Under the pieces are notes generated by a model, which saw only the letters and a program-made list of their open reading frames with translations, searched no databases and was not told the origin of the DNA. The position numbers and the translations under genes were made by a program. Shown here piece after piece: positions 32,176-44,500 of a stretch of DNA of 64,000 nucleotides. This DNA is from Cyrtodaria siliqua (taxonomy: Eukaryota; Mollusca; Bivalvia; Adapedonta; Hiatellidae). The stretch's first letter is position 1. Every line of letters begins with the position of its first letter. Where the stretch lies: the NCBI GenBank assembly GCA_037043455.1, contig JAWPHD010004364.1, forward strand, positions 62,001-126,000. The letters are read 5' to 3'.

Positions 32176-32638
32176 GTCATACTACACCAATTCATTTTCC
32201 ATAGGCCTACCTTATAGCTCTAAGCTCTGTACTGAGTTCCCTAATATAGGAAGCTATATTTTTTATTACTTGTTTGGAAAGACCTATCTTAGTTTTATCA
32301 AAAACACATACAGAAACCATACCTTGAGTATGTTTTGAAAAAGCTGTTTGGGTCGGATGGTGCTGACCCACCTACTTGCATGTAGAAACATGAGGGAAAT
32401 GTAAAATATACTTCTTTCTTTGATTATGCAACACATTATGAATACATTGCACAAATGTATGATTTAACCTTTATAAGTATTCTTCAAAAGTTGAATTTTA
32501 ATTTTTTAGCAAGATATTTTGGTTTGTTTACCTTGTCAACCAATCAAAATTAAGAGATTATGTGTAATAGCTCCGAATTTACCCTGCCAGGAACTTTTTC
32601 CCTGCCCGCTGATTGGTTGGTAATTGGTGTAGTCTGAT
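32176..32638. mobile_element. MITE family B, copy 1
   Basis: Inverted ends TCATACTACACCAATT and, mirrored, AATTGGTGTAGTCTGA. The interior includes CCTTATAGCTCTAAGCTCTG and CCCTGCCCGCTGATTGGTTG. The second copy is at 33902-34345 in the same orientation, with small deletions. Confidence 0.85.
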
Positions 32639-33901
32639 CCAGTGAACTAATAAACTGTCTGATCTAAAGAGACATTCAAACCTGACTGAAGTTGTTTTTT
32701 TCTGGCTAAATTGTTTCATACATTCAATCTGAGAGGAATGATGTCATTCTTTTTTAGAAAAGAATTCTTTTCGACAAAATATGAGGGCTTAAAAGAGCTT
32801 TGGCTAAAGCAAAATTCCTTTGTTTTTACGCGTAAATCCAGAATATTCAAAATGCCATATCTCGACAACCGTTCCAATATTTTGCTTCAAATAAAGTGAG
32901 TTTAAATTGATTTCATCAACAACATGTGATTTTCAACCAGCTGAAGCTATCTTGAAAATAATATCTACTCAAAAATGATATTTGTGATTTTCAGGGGTCA
33001 AAATAGCAGATTTTACCATAAAATGTCACTGTTTTTGTATGTATTCAAAATCTGCCTTCAAATGAATTAATTAACATTATTCAGCAGGTTCTATATGTGA
33101 AACCATCAAGAAAATGCAACTTTTCAATTTAGAAATGACAAAAAATAATTCTGAGACTATCCTCCCCAACTCCATTTTTAGGGCCATGCCATGTTTTACA
33201 ATATTCTCATTACGCAAGATTGCCTGTTAGTGTACTGTTTATTGTATTTTATTTATTAGATATTATTTATACCATCTGTACAGGTCATTTTCATGTAACC
33301 ACGCAGCCAATAAGCACTGTTTTAAGTACAGAGCCATGAAAATTCATTAAAATGAAGGGGGTGGGGTAGAATTTTTGTTTTGAAAAAAATACAAAAGGTC
33401 ATAAGTTTTGCCAACTGGATAATTTAATTTGTAAAATGTATTAAACCGCATAACATATTTGCATATCGACACTAACCGTATAGAAGCGATGCACTCAAAG
33501 TCAGAGTTTCTCAACATCTTTTTCAAAACAGACAAAAGCGGCTTTTCGACATCTTTTCGGACAGATGTAGATTGTCGCTTTCTGACATTTTTGCCAAACA
33601 ATGTATGCAAAGCCCTCAGAAATGAATAAGATTTATTAGATATACCTTTAACTGTGTCAAACATGTGCATTACAGGCCAATTTTGTATACCAGGTGTCAG
33701 GTATGGCTAATTGTGTGTCCACTACCCTCAATAAAGGAATTTAAATTACCTATGTTGCATCATAAAACTTTCAAATACATAAAAACCATGAAAAGAGTCA
33801 AAATACACCATAATTCAACATTTCTCACACTTTCAAATCATTGTGTTAGAAAAAAAGTATGTCTACCTTCACTTTTACCCTATGCAGAATCTATCTTTAG
33901 G
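32639..33901. other. Spacer between two MITE-B copies
   Basis: No recognised gene. A minus-strand open frame of 107 codons (33347-33670) shows no motif. The 1.26-kb spacer between two same-orientation MITEs could be part of a segmental duplication or coincidence. Confidence 0.4.
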
Positions 33902-34345
33902 TCATACTACACCAATTCATTTTCCATAGGGCCTACCTTATAGCTCTAAGCTCTGTACTGAGTTCCCTAATATAGGAAGCTATATTTTTTATTACTTGTT
34001 TTGAAAGACCTATCTTAGTTTTATCTAAAAAACATAGAGAAGCCATACCTTGAGTATGTTTTGAAAAAGTGGTGCTGACCCACCTACTTGCATGTAGAAA
34101 CATGAGGGAAATGTAAAATATACTTCTTTCTTTGATTATGCAACACATTATGAATACATCGCACAAATGTATGATTTAACCTTTATAAGTACTCTTTAAA
34201 AGTTGAATTTTAATTTTTTATCAAGATTTTTTGGTTTGTTTACCTTGTCAACCAATCAAAATTAAGAGATTATGTGTAATAGCTCCGAATTTACCCTGGA
34301 ACTTTTTCCCTGCCCGCTGATTGGTTGGTAATTGGTGTAGTCTGA
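33902..34345. mobile_element. MITE family B, copy 2
   Basis: Same termini and order of landmarks as copy 1. It lacks a short stretch before GTGGTGCTGACCCACC and a few bases in the TTTACCCTGGAACTTTTTCC region. Flanking sequences differ, so the element, not the neighbourhood, is repeated. Confidence 0.85.
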
Positions 34346-34609
34346 TCATATACAATTAAGAGCAGGATTCAAAAGTAAGATAGACGCTTGTGTGAATCTG
34401 TCTCCCAGTAGACGATTTATATTCATACGTGTGACGGTATTTTAAGGAAAGTTTTAAAATGTGAATAAAGAAGAATTTACTTAAAACGGTTGCTGACAGC
34501 AACTTTAAATTCTGCATTAAACGTTTTTTCTTAATCGTGATAAGGTATATATTGTGAAAAGGTATATATGCCATCTGATCAGCTTAGTTTACTAACATCA
34601 TCTCTACAT
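34346..34609. other. No recognised feature
   Basis: Nothing recognised. Confidence 0.4.
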
Positions 34610-34735
34610 TAGAGAAGAGATGACAAATGTGCAATGTGTTTTTTATCAATGTCGTTTGCACATCTTGGAAATAGCTGTATCTGCAATAAGTTTAAATTAC
34701 GCATTATCACTTGTAGACTCTATAAAACAGAAATA
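34610..34735 (+). repeat. Dispersed repeat fragment
   Basis: Matches the second half of 28205-28450 (TTTATCAATGTCGTTTGC, TAGCTGTATCTGCA, AAGTTTAAATTAC). Confidence 0.6.
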
Positions 34736-34879
34736 AATAATCAATCAAATAGTTAAAGGCGTTATTTTTCCAATTCTACTTTGTCAGTGAAAAAGAATAA
34801 AAAGCTTACTTTTTAATGGAATGATTAGCTCCGGTATACAAGTTTAGGCACGGTTACAGTTTTGTCAAAAAAACTTGGT

Positions 34880-35175
34880 TTGCTGTGCAATCTCGCAATA
34901 AATTTCGCATTCTCGTCCTGTTCTACATTGCAAATAACACAAAGTTTGCAAGCCAAACTTCGTGCAAACCTCGCGATTTATCGCGTTTTCGTTTTGACGA
35001 GAACGCGAGAATGCTAAATCAATCTCGCATTCTCCCCGTATTCTACAATGAAAAAAATACGAAGATTGCAAATTAAACTTCGTGCAAACCTCGCGATTTT
35101 ATATCGGCATATTCTACAATGAACAAATCGCGAGAATTACGCGAAGTTTGGGTTAGCAGACCTCGCGTTTTTACC
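34880..35175. repeat. CGCGA-rich interspersed repeat, copy 1
   Basis: AACTTCGTGCAAACCTCGCG occurs twice, with CGCATTCTC, CGCGAGAATGC and TTCTACAATG words on both strands. A related block in mixed orientation is at 38595-38770. Short inverted words recur but I see no clean terminal repeat. Confidence 0.7.
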
Positions 35176-36369
35176 AGAGGGCGAAAACAAGAAAAATATT
35201 ACTTATTTACGGAAGCGTATTCGTGCCTCGTCTTGTTGGGTTATTCAATTTAAAATAATTCGAGTTGTTATGATATATATCTATAAATCGATATAATTAT
35301 GTCGACAAAACACGATGTAATTCAAATAAATGCAAAACAAATACGTTGAAATGGTTTTTTATTTTACAATAAATAAATTTTAGTGAACATTTTTTTCTTT
35401 TCTTTATAAATTAATAAAATATATCAGTTTAAAGGTACTCGACGTAATGATCTGATATACACGATATATTTATTTCAAGCTATGTACAGTTTGTCGATTA
35501 TGTTATATAAAGATGTCGATTTAAAATCTAAAACAAGTTTTAAAAAATCGAGTTAACGTAATGATTTAATTAAATAAACTTTACAACGGAATGTTTTCGT
35601 TTACACTAGCCTCGATCATCCGGTCTGCTTCTCATTTCTTCTTTTCTATGCTACTCGGATTTGTCTCGGTCACCCGGCCTGCTTCTGATTTCTTAGCTAA
35701 GGTATGATCTTCAGAACCAAGACCTGGGGAAAAACGACAAGTAATGGGGCAATTTTGGCGAGACTTTGAGAAATTTAAAAAATATTGTATTTTCAAGTTA
35801 ATAACATGTTAATTTCTTATGTTTAACTTGTGAGAAACAGCAAGTGACGTCAAGCAATGTAGCAAAAATGAGATATAGGGTCCTATAGAAACCACAGCGT
35901 CCAAACACAATGGCATCGTAGGTCCGTACTGTACTACAAACAAGGAGCAGTATTTAATTAATACAATGAAAAAGACAAAATACAACAGAAAGGCTGGTGA
36001 AGACAGAGTTACCGACTTGAAACGGTCAGTAGGCAATAAGGCCTACACGTTAGCTTGAATCGATTTTATGTGTACACAATCCTCGCTATTATCCTGTCTT
36101 CAGCGCCCAAAAATAGACAAGACAGTGTATACAAAACTACATCCCATCAAAAGAAATTCTCTAGCAATAAAGTCCACATCCAGAGAAACTAACAAAGAAA
36201 CACTAAGATGTTGTTGTAAAGCTATATAAAATACAAAATAAGATTTCAATTTCAGGAATTATCCAGAATTGTACTGAACAACCACAGAAAGAAAACCATC
36301 TAGGGTACGACCAGAAAACCCGAGGGACGAAAGCTCATGCACCTACCTTCCTTGGTCAGGGTTTCAGTA
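35176..36369. other. No recognised feature
   Basis: Apparently unique AT-rich sequence; no convincing coding frame. Confidence 0.4.
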
Positions 36370-36941
36370 ATCATAGAGTTCCAAGAGGTTGTCCAGTCAT
36401 CGCACAAGTGAAAAGTGAAGCGTAGTGACTGACTGTGGAGGGGTCAATCACTAAACGGGTCATTCACTAAACATGCAGTGCGTTGTAATACTAAAGGGTC
36501 GTATCCTTTTCTGACGAACATCCTGGTTAATTTTGTAAAGTGATCAGGAAACTCGCCAGATCCCTTTATCTTTCGAAATGTATAGACCACATCTCCATAA
36601 AATAAGGGTTGTGATATTCCTAGTCGTAGAAGTGTTTTAAGGTTTGTGTTGTACTTCTCCAGTAGGTTTTCGAGAAAAAAATGAGAAATATCTACGTAGT
36701 TTATGTCTGCTATCGGTAACCAGACTATTATAGTCACATTTTGGAAAACATTTATACCACGTGTGGTATTTTCCAGAAGAGAGTCAAATATGATATCCCA
36801 AGCAAGTAACCAGCATTTGATTGATCTGTATTCGTTGCTGTTCCTTTGCACTCCCAACAGTAAATAGGTTATGCATGAGATTTTATACTTAAGTACTAGT
36901 ATACATGGTTTTATCAACATACTTTGGTATATTATCGACAC
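36370..36941 (-). pseudogene. Penelope-like element, C-terminal coding fragment
   Basis: The minus-strand frame (36941-36444) ends with LLEKYNTNLKTLLRLGISQP, FYGDVVYTFRKI and KGYDPLVLQRTACLV. After a frameshift near 36440 it continues TVSHYASLFTCAMTGQPLG to about 36380. The same motif series occurs at 38880-39250. The N-terminal 80 residues of this open frame match nothing I know and may be unrelated sequence read through. Confidence 0.65.
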
Positions 36942-37192
36942 TTTTTTATTTTTAAAAAAGTATGACTCAAACTATATCATCGACTATATCTGAAAACATT
37001 AGCTTCCCATATAGAACCCACACAACAAGTACAACTTCACAGAACAGTACTGCTCTTATTGTTCTTCTGTAATAAGAGACTACAATTAGAGTGTCACTTC
37101 ACTTAATAACATGTAACCAAGTTGTTTTCTAACGGATTGTTTCGTCCGTCCTTTTCTGTGATATTCTTGACTTCATTTCTTAATTCTTTTCT
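36942..37192. other. Spacer
   Basis: Nothing recognised. Confidence 0.4.
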
Positions 37193-37406
37193 TCAAACCG
37201 GATGAATTGAATTGAATTGGATTTTATAGTCGCACCAACAGCTAAGGCCATACGGCGACTTTCCAGCTTCCACTGGTGGAGGAAGACCCCAGGTGCCCCT
37301 CTGGACAATTTTCATGCACGGGCGGGCACGTGGGTAGAACCACCGACGTTCCGCAATCCAGTTGGATGGCTTCCTCACATAAAGATTCCTCGTCAAACCG
37401 GATGAA
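37193..37406 (-). mobile_element. SINE-like retroposon, family D, with target duplications
   Basis: The element (37206-37392) lies between exact direct repeats TCAAACCGGATGA (37193-37205 and 37393-37405), the mark of target-primed insertion. On the minus strand it ends GTGCGACTATAAAATCC then CAATTCAATTCAATT, a short-repeat tail. The whole body matches 25540-25716. No obvious tRNA boxes are visible in the 5' part, so the head type is unknown. Confidence 0.88.
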
Positions 37407-38594
37407 CACACAGTGTCGACCATCAATTTCACGTATTCTACAATGACCTCCTCCTCGGCTCTGATAAGAACTACTTTTGTCCAGACATTTCCAGAACGAC
37501 ACGATCAGCCAATTTATCAATTTAAGTCATCCGAGGTACACCAGATAAAGCCATAGCTTTGAAAGGTCGTCTCATACTAATTCAATTGCCTTTCGCATTT
37601 TAAAAGGTCTGTACTGTTGATGTTTAAGTTTTAACATTATGCGGTATTATCTGGAATAATAATATAATGTATCTGTTTAGTGACCATATGCCAATTAGTG
37701 GGATTACACGGACAACATTGCCAAAATAATATCTTAAACTGTTTTGGAATCCCGAAGGCCACTGATTACAAGGGAAAACAAGTCGAGAAAAGAAAAGTAG
37801 TGTGTCAAAAACAATATATGGACCAGTGAATGAATGCGTAAAACCATCGCAAAAAATACCAGACTACATAGTTTTAGCACCATATCCCGTCAGCGGAAAG
37901 TTTAATTTGGAAACACAAGCTGTGGCTAAGACAAACTAATATAAATTATCTAATATATACATATTTCTTCAAGTTATATAATTCTATGAGTTTTTAATTC
38001 ACAAAATGTATACATCTTTCCAATACAGTTATTTTAAATTACATCCATCCACTTCCTGCCTTATAAGCGATACACCACTTTTGTTAAAATTAAAACCCAT
38101 ATATGAACGTTTCTGCAAAGCGTCTGCTGTAATTCTACATTACCGCTCTATAAAGGTTGATAATTTAAACGTAGTGCACCTTTAAAAGTTGTACATGTTG
38201 CAGTTATCAGATGGTGCGTTGTATGTAATCAGTCTTCCCTCTACTACCCCAGTCGATTCGTTGACAAACAATGCTAATGTTGTTTTGACTGAATCATCAT
38301 GTTCATAAATTATTTAAGATTCCACTCGTTTGACAGTAGATAACATATCAGATATACTATGGGTAAGATTTTAAAGAGAAGTTTGCTAATTGAGCGTGAA
38401 AACCCTCTGAGGTTAATGCGACAGTATGGCAAACAATGTCGACTTCCTTATTCTAATATTGAATTACTAACCTGCGCATTTTGATGTGATAACTTTCAAG
38501 TTTTCCGACATATTGAAGTGGAATTCTGAAACCCAGTTATTCACAACCATACCTTAAAGCTTCAGACCATATACATAAACGAAGTTGATGTGCA
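37407..38594. other. No recognised feature
   Basis: No convincing gene or repeat in about 1.2 kb of AT-rich sequence. Confidence 0.4.
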
Positions 38595-38770
38595 ATCCCC
38601 GCGTTTTTTTCATTGTAGAATACGGCGAGAATGCAAGATTTCGCATTCTCGCGATCTCGTCAAAATGAAATGAGGTTTGCACGAAGTTTGGCTTGCAAAC
38701 CTCGCGTTTCTTCCAATGTAGAACAGGACGAGAATGCGAAATTGAAAACGCGAGATCGCGATGGCCCTAA
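38595..38770. repeat. CGCGA-rich interspersed repeat, copy 2
   Basis: Contains GAGGTTTGCACGAAGTTTGG, AACCTCGCGTTT and GGACGAGAATGCGAAATT, the inverse of words in 34880-35175. It abuts the Penelope-like copy, so the open frame starting at 38631 is a chance fusion. Confidence 0.65.
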
Positions 38771-38774
38771 CAGG

Positions 38775-39760
38775 ATTCCTTACCATTTAAAGCAACTTCT
38801 TATGGAGTTTATGTGTCTCAACGTATTCGTTTTTCCTGGAACTTGCACTCGAGTTGATTATATTCGTAATATTTGTACAACTAAAAAGCTACTGCATCAG
38901 GGCTACTACTATCATAAACTTCGTAAAACCTTTGCAACATTTTACTATCGTAACCCTGATCTTCTTTCCAAATTTAAAAGTAATTTAAGAACTCTTCTAC
39001 GACAAGGACTATCACAACCTGACTTCTATGGGGACGTGATTTACAAACTTCGTAAGATCCTTCGTCATGATCGCTTTCATACTATCTTTGTTAAACTTGT
39101 TAAAAGGTTTATCAAAAGAGGTTATGACCCTATTATTTTGCAACGTACTGCATGTTTGGTGGTGGACCCATTTACAGTTCGCCACTATGCTTTCCTCTTT
39201 AATTGTGCGATGACCGGACAGGCTGTGGACCCTTTGATGACGTCTACCTAAAGCCCAAAAGGACGGTGACGTTGGATGTTTGTCGGCAATCTTGTATTGC
39301 CGTGCCCTTAATGGTTTATTCCCTTGTTGCTCTGGGTTCGGCCAAGTCATTGAGTAACTCCTTTGTGGATTTCTGGGCTATTGTTTTTTTGTATGTATAT
39401 ATACACGAGCATCTTTGTGTTTTATTTATATTGCCTATTAATACTGCCTTATTGGTTAGAGAATAGTTCATGTCGTGGATTTCTATATTTACACTGTACC
39501 GTTTTATTGGGATGACAGTAGGTTAAGTGTGAGGTTTGGAGCACCCTAGAACCTGGTTAAAACCTCAAGTGGCATGTTTTTGCCACTGACCGTTCCAATG
39601 CGATAGGCCTACTGTCAACTATTTTTGTGTTTGTGACGTCACATGCCTTTATTCCTTGTTAACATTGCCATTCATGTTTGACATTTTGCATGTTTTTGTG
39701 TTTACTGTGTTCTGTGAAAGGTGCAATACCTGTTCGACTTTTATACTTATTTTAAGTGGG
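38775..39760 (+). pseudogene. Penelope-like element, C-terminal coding part with 3' tail
   Basis: The coding part (about 38800-39251) reads TTKKLLHQGYYYHKLRKTF, NLRTLLRQGLSQPDFYGDV, IYKLRKI, FIKRGYDPIILQRTACLV and FLFNCAMTGQAVDPLM, then a stop. This is the region downstream of the catalytic aspartates in this reverse transcriptase family. The tail (39252-39745) is the same non-coding block found at 3495-3966 and 48640-48875. The element is 5'-truncated, a usual outcome of target-primed insertion. Assignment to Penelope-like elements is from memory of the family. Confidence 0.65.
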
Positions 39761-40125
39761 TAGGTATGTAGGTAGGACCTTTATTTAACCGATTCCTCTG
39801 ACAGTGGTGGAAGCGCTTTACAAAACATAGTGTCCTATATGTATTATCCGATAGTGGTGCGATTTGCACCGCGATTCTTAAACATGTAAAAAATAATGAT
39901 AATAATAATATAACTATTACATAACTGTCATAAATTTACATTGAACTATGAATGACGTAATTTTAGAATCACACAAAAAAAATGGGTTTTTTATCATCAC
40001 TAGTGATGATGTAACTTTGCCGGAACTACTTTCTTAACATATTTGTTAAAAAACACACTGGTTTAAAGTTAAAATATTGTTAATTTCTTCTTTTACGTAA
40101 AGTTATATAATAAACAGTATAATTA
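39761..40125. other. AT-rich spacer
   Basis: Nothing recognised beyond short AAT runs. Confidence 0.4.
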
Positions 40126-40275
40126 ACAGCATACATTTGATACTGAATTAATGTCACTCGAGGAAAAAAGTGGTAATTTGGTTAAAAAAACTCGTTCTTC
40201 GAACTCGTTCTTTTAACCAAATTACCACTATTTTGCCTCGTGACATAAATTCAGTATCAAATTTATGCTGTTCAT
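40126..40275. repeat. Long hairpin
   Basis: AACAGCATACATTTGATACT with TGTCACTCGAGG and TAATTTGGTTAAAA is mirrored about ACTCGTTCTTCGAACTCG by TTTTAACCAAATTACCACT, CCTCGTGACA and AGTATCAAATTTATGCTGTT. Arms are about 65 bp. It lies just upstream of the LINE at 40345. Confidence 0.88.
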
Positions 40276-40344
40276 TATTCTCTATTTATTATTATTATAA
40301 TATAATGATAATAATAAAATGAAATAAAATAAAATAATAATTAA

Positions 40345-41590
40345 ATGTAAACTTTGTTTGTGTGGGTGGAGAGAAGATCTATCTATGTAGATATCCTATG
40401 TATGTTAACAGATATGTCCGTATTGTTAAGTATTGGTGCAAAATTGTTAGATCTGACAATATCATTTTACAACATTTGTACAAGTCATTAACATTCGACT
40501 GTCATAGGGGTAAAACTAATTGGGTTTCTCGTGTCAAAACATTGTTAAATGACGTGTGGAACAACCTAGATGGTGTTAATTTACTTACTTTTCATCTTTT
40601 GTTCAAGCAAAGAATAATCGATCAATTTTTTCAATCATGGTATACTACTGTTAATAACAGTCGATCTTTGTGTACATACCGACTATTTAAGATCACTTTC
40701 AATTATGCGTATTATCTAGATATATTATATATTCTGTGATGAATTATACAAATTTCCCAGTTTGAGAAAATCTGTAACATATCCCTTCCCCTACTGTGCT
40801 ATATCGCCTAGTGTGCAAGATAGCACAGTAGCCAAATGTTATGAACTAAACGATAGACGTCACGATATTATGTCACGAATTGACGTCATGATATTACTCC
40901 GCGCTGTCGCCAAAGGAGTGATAGAAGATGTCAAAAGACGATTGGAAAGAAATTCATCGCAGAATATATATTATATAGTTTAATTAACATTTTTGTCCTG
41001 ATACGGAAAATAATTCACTCGTGAGAAAGATTCTTGCGATATAGAAACGAGTGCGAAAACGCACTCGTTTCTATATCGCAAGAATCTTTCTCACTCGGGA
41101 ATTATTTCTCGTATCACTTCAACAATGTTAATTAAACTCTATATAATACCACAAAAATTTCGTATTGCACTTAATATGGTAAGACTATCGTGGCATCAAC
41201 TGCGGATTGAAACAGGTCGTTATGGTGTTAACAGAATCGATCATGATCAACGCCATTGTTTAATTTGTAATTCTGGTGATCTAGAAGACGAATACTGACA
41301 TTCGAAAACAATATATTAAATCACGTTTCTTGGTTAGACCAAGCGTTTTTTTTATTTATTGAGCTAATGCAGTCTGATAGTTTTTCTGTTATCTCAAAAC
41401 TTTGTAAATTTGTATATCTAGCGACAATTATTCGACAAAACAGTAAATCGTCATGAAAATGTACTGTAAATCTCACTTAAAGTAAATACTACACCATCTT
41501 TTGCACATCTATATGCTTTAACGTTCTCCTTGATTATATGTACATACATACACATTCATTGTTCTATTTGTTTTTCAATGTACTTAGTAC
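40345..41590 (+). pseudogene. LINE 3' part (LINE-1a), interrupted by a hairpin element
   Basis: The first part codes for RYPMYVNRYVRIVKYWCKI, TNWVSRVKTLLNDVWNN and LLFKQRIIDQFFQSWYT. After the 40773-41150 insertion it continues in frame order KFRIALNMVRLSWHQLRIET and HDQRHCLICNSGDLEDEY (Cys-x2-Cys), then a stop. This is the C-terminal region of a mollusc-type non-LTR element; its reverse transcriptase is absent. Sequence after about 41300 is probably its 3'UTR. It ends where the next LINE begins. Confidence 0.7.
40773..41150. mobile_element. Hairpin-bearing insertion in the LINE
   Basis: LINE sequence stops after CCCAGTTTGAGAAAA and resumes at ACAAAAATTTCGTATTGCAC. The 378-bp insert contains GACGTCACGATATTATGTCA and TTGACGTCATGATA words, then a hairpin with about 75-bp arms at 40978-41138. 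The hairpin carries TTTAATTAACAT, AATAATTCACTCG, AAAGATTCTTGCGATATAGA and the mirrored copies. The 45058-45340 block has the same design. Confidence 0.75.
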
Positions 41591-41596
41591 AACCTC

Positions 41597-44500
41597 ACGT
41601 GTTTAATGAGTTTATGCTCGAAAACAGATGTACATCTATAAATACTTTGCATTATGCAGTGGTGCAATTTCAAGTTTTGTATCTAAAAATGGTGAGAGCC
41701 TTATAGACCATATTTTACTACCAACAGATAAAATAGAGTATGCTTCTGAGTGTCAAATATTAGACGACGGTTCTTTAAGTTTCTCCAATCATCGTCCTAT
41801 TTTATGTACTCTCTTATTTCCGAGTTATGAAAGAATCTCCCCTAGCATTGAGAGTGGTCAGCGTATTAAATGGTCAAAAATACCAGTGGACATTTTAAAA
41901 GAGTATGAAATATTCCTTGAAAATGACCCAATCCTTAAAAACGCTAAGGACTTGGCTTTGACTTCTAAGTCAGACATAGATCAATTGTATGACTTATTGG
42001 TCACAAGGATTTTAAATGCATCCAATGTATGTTTGCCAAAAGCTAAATTCAGGCGCCACTTAAAGCCTTATTGGAATAAACAACTGAATTGTTATCATAA
42101 TAACATGAAAAATAAAAGAATGATATGGCTGAGTAATGGAAAACCGAGAAACGGTTTATCATACTTTAATTATAAAGAAGGAAAACGCGAGTTTAGATGT
42201 CAACATAGATATGCTGTTGATCAGTATATGGTTAAGCTCAATCTTGAAATAGACGAAGCTGCTGAGATTGACCAAGATTTATTTTGGAACTTAGTAAACG
42301 CTAGACGGAAAAAATCATGTACTGCCCCCGGTACTGAAATGAACTTTAATGAAATACTATCTAGAAATCCAATAGACATATTGTCGGGTTGGCGTAATTA
42401 CTTTAGTGATTTGTACTCTGTCGATGACGATGCCAATTTCGATAGTGCATTTTTTCAACATGTAAATGAGAATTAAGTAATTATAATGTATGCGATTTAA
42501 TACCAATCTCAGTAGCGGATATTAATTATTTTCTAAGGCTGGCGAAACGAAACAAAGCTTGTGGCGAGGACAAAATATACTATGAACATATCATTCATGC
42601 CGGTGTAATAGTTAAACAGCTGATAGCAAACTTGCTCACAGCAATGTTGAAAATAGCGCACGCTCCCGAAAAGATGAAATGCGGTATAATCATAACACTA
42701 TTTAAAGGTGGGAAAAAAGATCATAGGGATCCTAATAGCTACAGGGCGATAACTCTGTCATCTCCATTCATGAAATTATATGAAAGGGTGTTATTGTCCC
42801 GCTTAGCAAATGGAAACAAAATACCTATTAACCATCTTCAAGGGGTTTTTCAAAAAGACTTGGGATGCTTAATGACATTTTTTACCTTTCGTGAAAGCAT
42901 TTATTTTGCTAAGGAAAATAAAAGCAAATTGTATGTCGGATTAAATGACTCAAGACAGGCGTTTGATAGATTATGGCATAATGGCCTTTTCTTTAAACTG
43001 AATGATTTTAACATAGATCCTACAACTTACAAAGCCATAATTCATATGTATAATAATGTGACAAGTCGTGTTCGATGTAATGGTAATGTATCTGAAACGC
43101 TTCGTGTACGGCAGGGAACAAGACAGGGAGGAGTCAGTAGCCCTTTCCTCTATCTTGCATATATTAATGGCTTAATATCAGAAACTGAAGACTCGGGTCT
43201 TGGCTTTTGTCTTGTCAACATTAACTGTAGTTGTTTAACTGTTGCGGATGATATGGTTCTCGTGTCATTTTCAAAACTAGGCCTGGACAAAATGATGTCC
43301 ATATGTAATGACTATGCAACTAAATGGAGATTTAAAAATACTGCAAGTAAATGTTCCGTGATAGTGTTTAATGAGACAAAGTTTGAATTCGAAAACAAAG
43401 ATAGAACATGGAAAATTGGTAATGAACCTGTCTGCGAAACTATAAATTATACACATCTAGGCGTTATTTGTAATAAATACATGGATATACAGGGCAGTAT
43501 CAAAGAATCCTGCCGTAAATTAAGAGGTGCATTTTTAGGTTTGATAAATGCTGGTCTCCATGAAGATGGTCTTCACCCTATAACATCAATGCTAATATAT
43601 AAGTCCGTTGTAATTCCAAAAGCCCTGTATGGTTGCGAACTGTGGTATGACATGACAAAAAGTAAAATATATGCAATCAATTCCTACTCAGACGAGAACT
43701 GATATATGTCTTAGTTTGATATGTGCTAAATCAATTGAGAGCGAAATTGACACTCGTAAGCTTCTATTTTTAGGACAATTATGCCGTTCAATATGTCCAC
43801 ATGTAGTAAGAGAGGTCTTTATTTATAGACTATTACATTTTATCGAAAATCCATCGCATCAGAGAGGATACATACCAGAAATCTATCGTGTTTTAAGGAA
43901 GTATTCACTTCTCAATGAAATGAATTCAAAATTTCTGGTTTATTTCCTTCGAAATTTACTTGGAAGCGCATGATAAAAAACAGTGTGTGTACAATGGCAG
44001 AAACTGAGTGGTCATTTAGAGTAAATAATGATTGCTCTTTAAGAGACTTTTTGTGCATATAACCAATGCTTAGTCATGCTTGTGAGTTATGGGAATTTTC
44101 TAAAGCGCAACCAAAATACACGACTAAATGCAAAAGTGCAATATGTCTATTATGTAAATTATTTAGTGACACTTATACCAAAAGTTGCCCCCGGTGTGAA
44201 AGACAAGTTTCATCTATTTCAGAACACTATATTTTTTATTGTGTTCGTACTGAACACATTTTAGTTAAATTGTGGCAGTCAATTTTTACCAATGTTGGTT
44301 CAAATGTATTTAACATATTCATAAACTTAAGTCCGCGGGAACAAATAATTGACATGCTAAATGGTATGAGACCACTTAGTGATAAATGCAATTTGACTTG
44401 TTTAAAAGTTGTTATTAATGCTTTCCATTTAATATGGAGTGTTGGACAAGCGGTAAATTGAAAATAACGTATTAATAGCCATGTGTGAAATTAAAATGTA

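Noticed and set aside
33347..33670. 107-codon minus-strand frame between the MITE-B copies
   Set aside because: No motif, no supporting neighbours, low-complexity C-terminus (TPPPSF).
38631..39251. Single 206-residue gene product
   Set aside because: The first 45 residues are a CGCGA repeat read through; only the rest matches the retroelement family.
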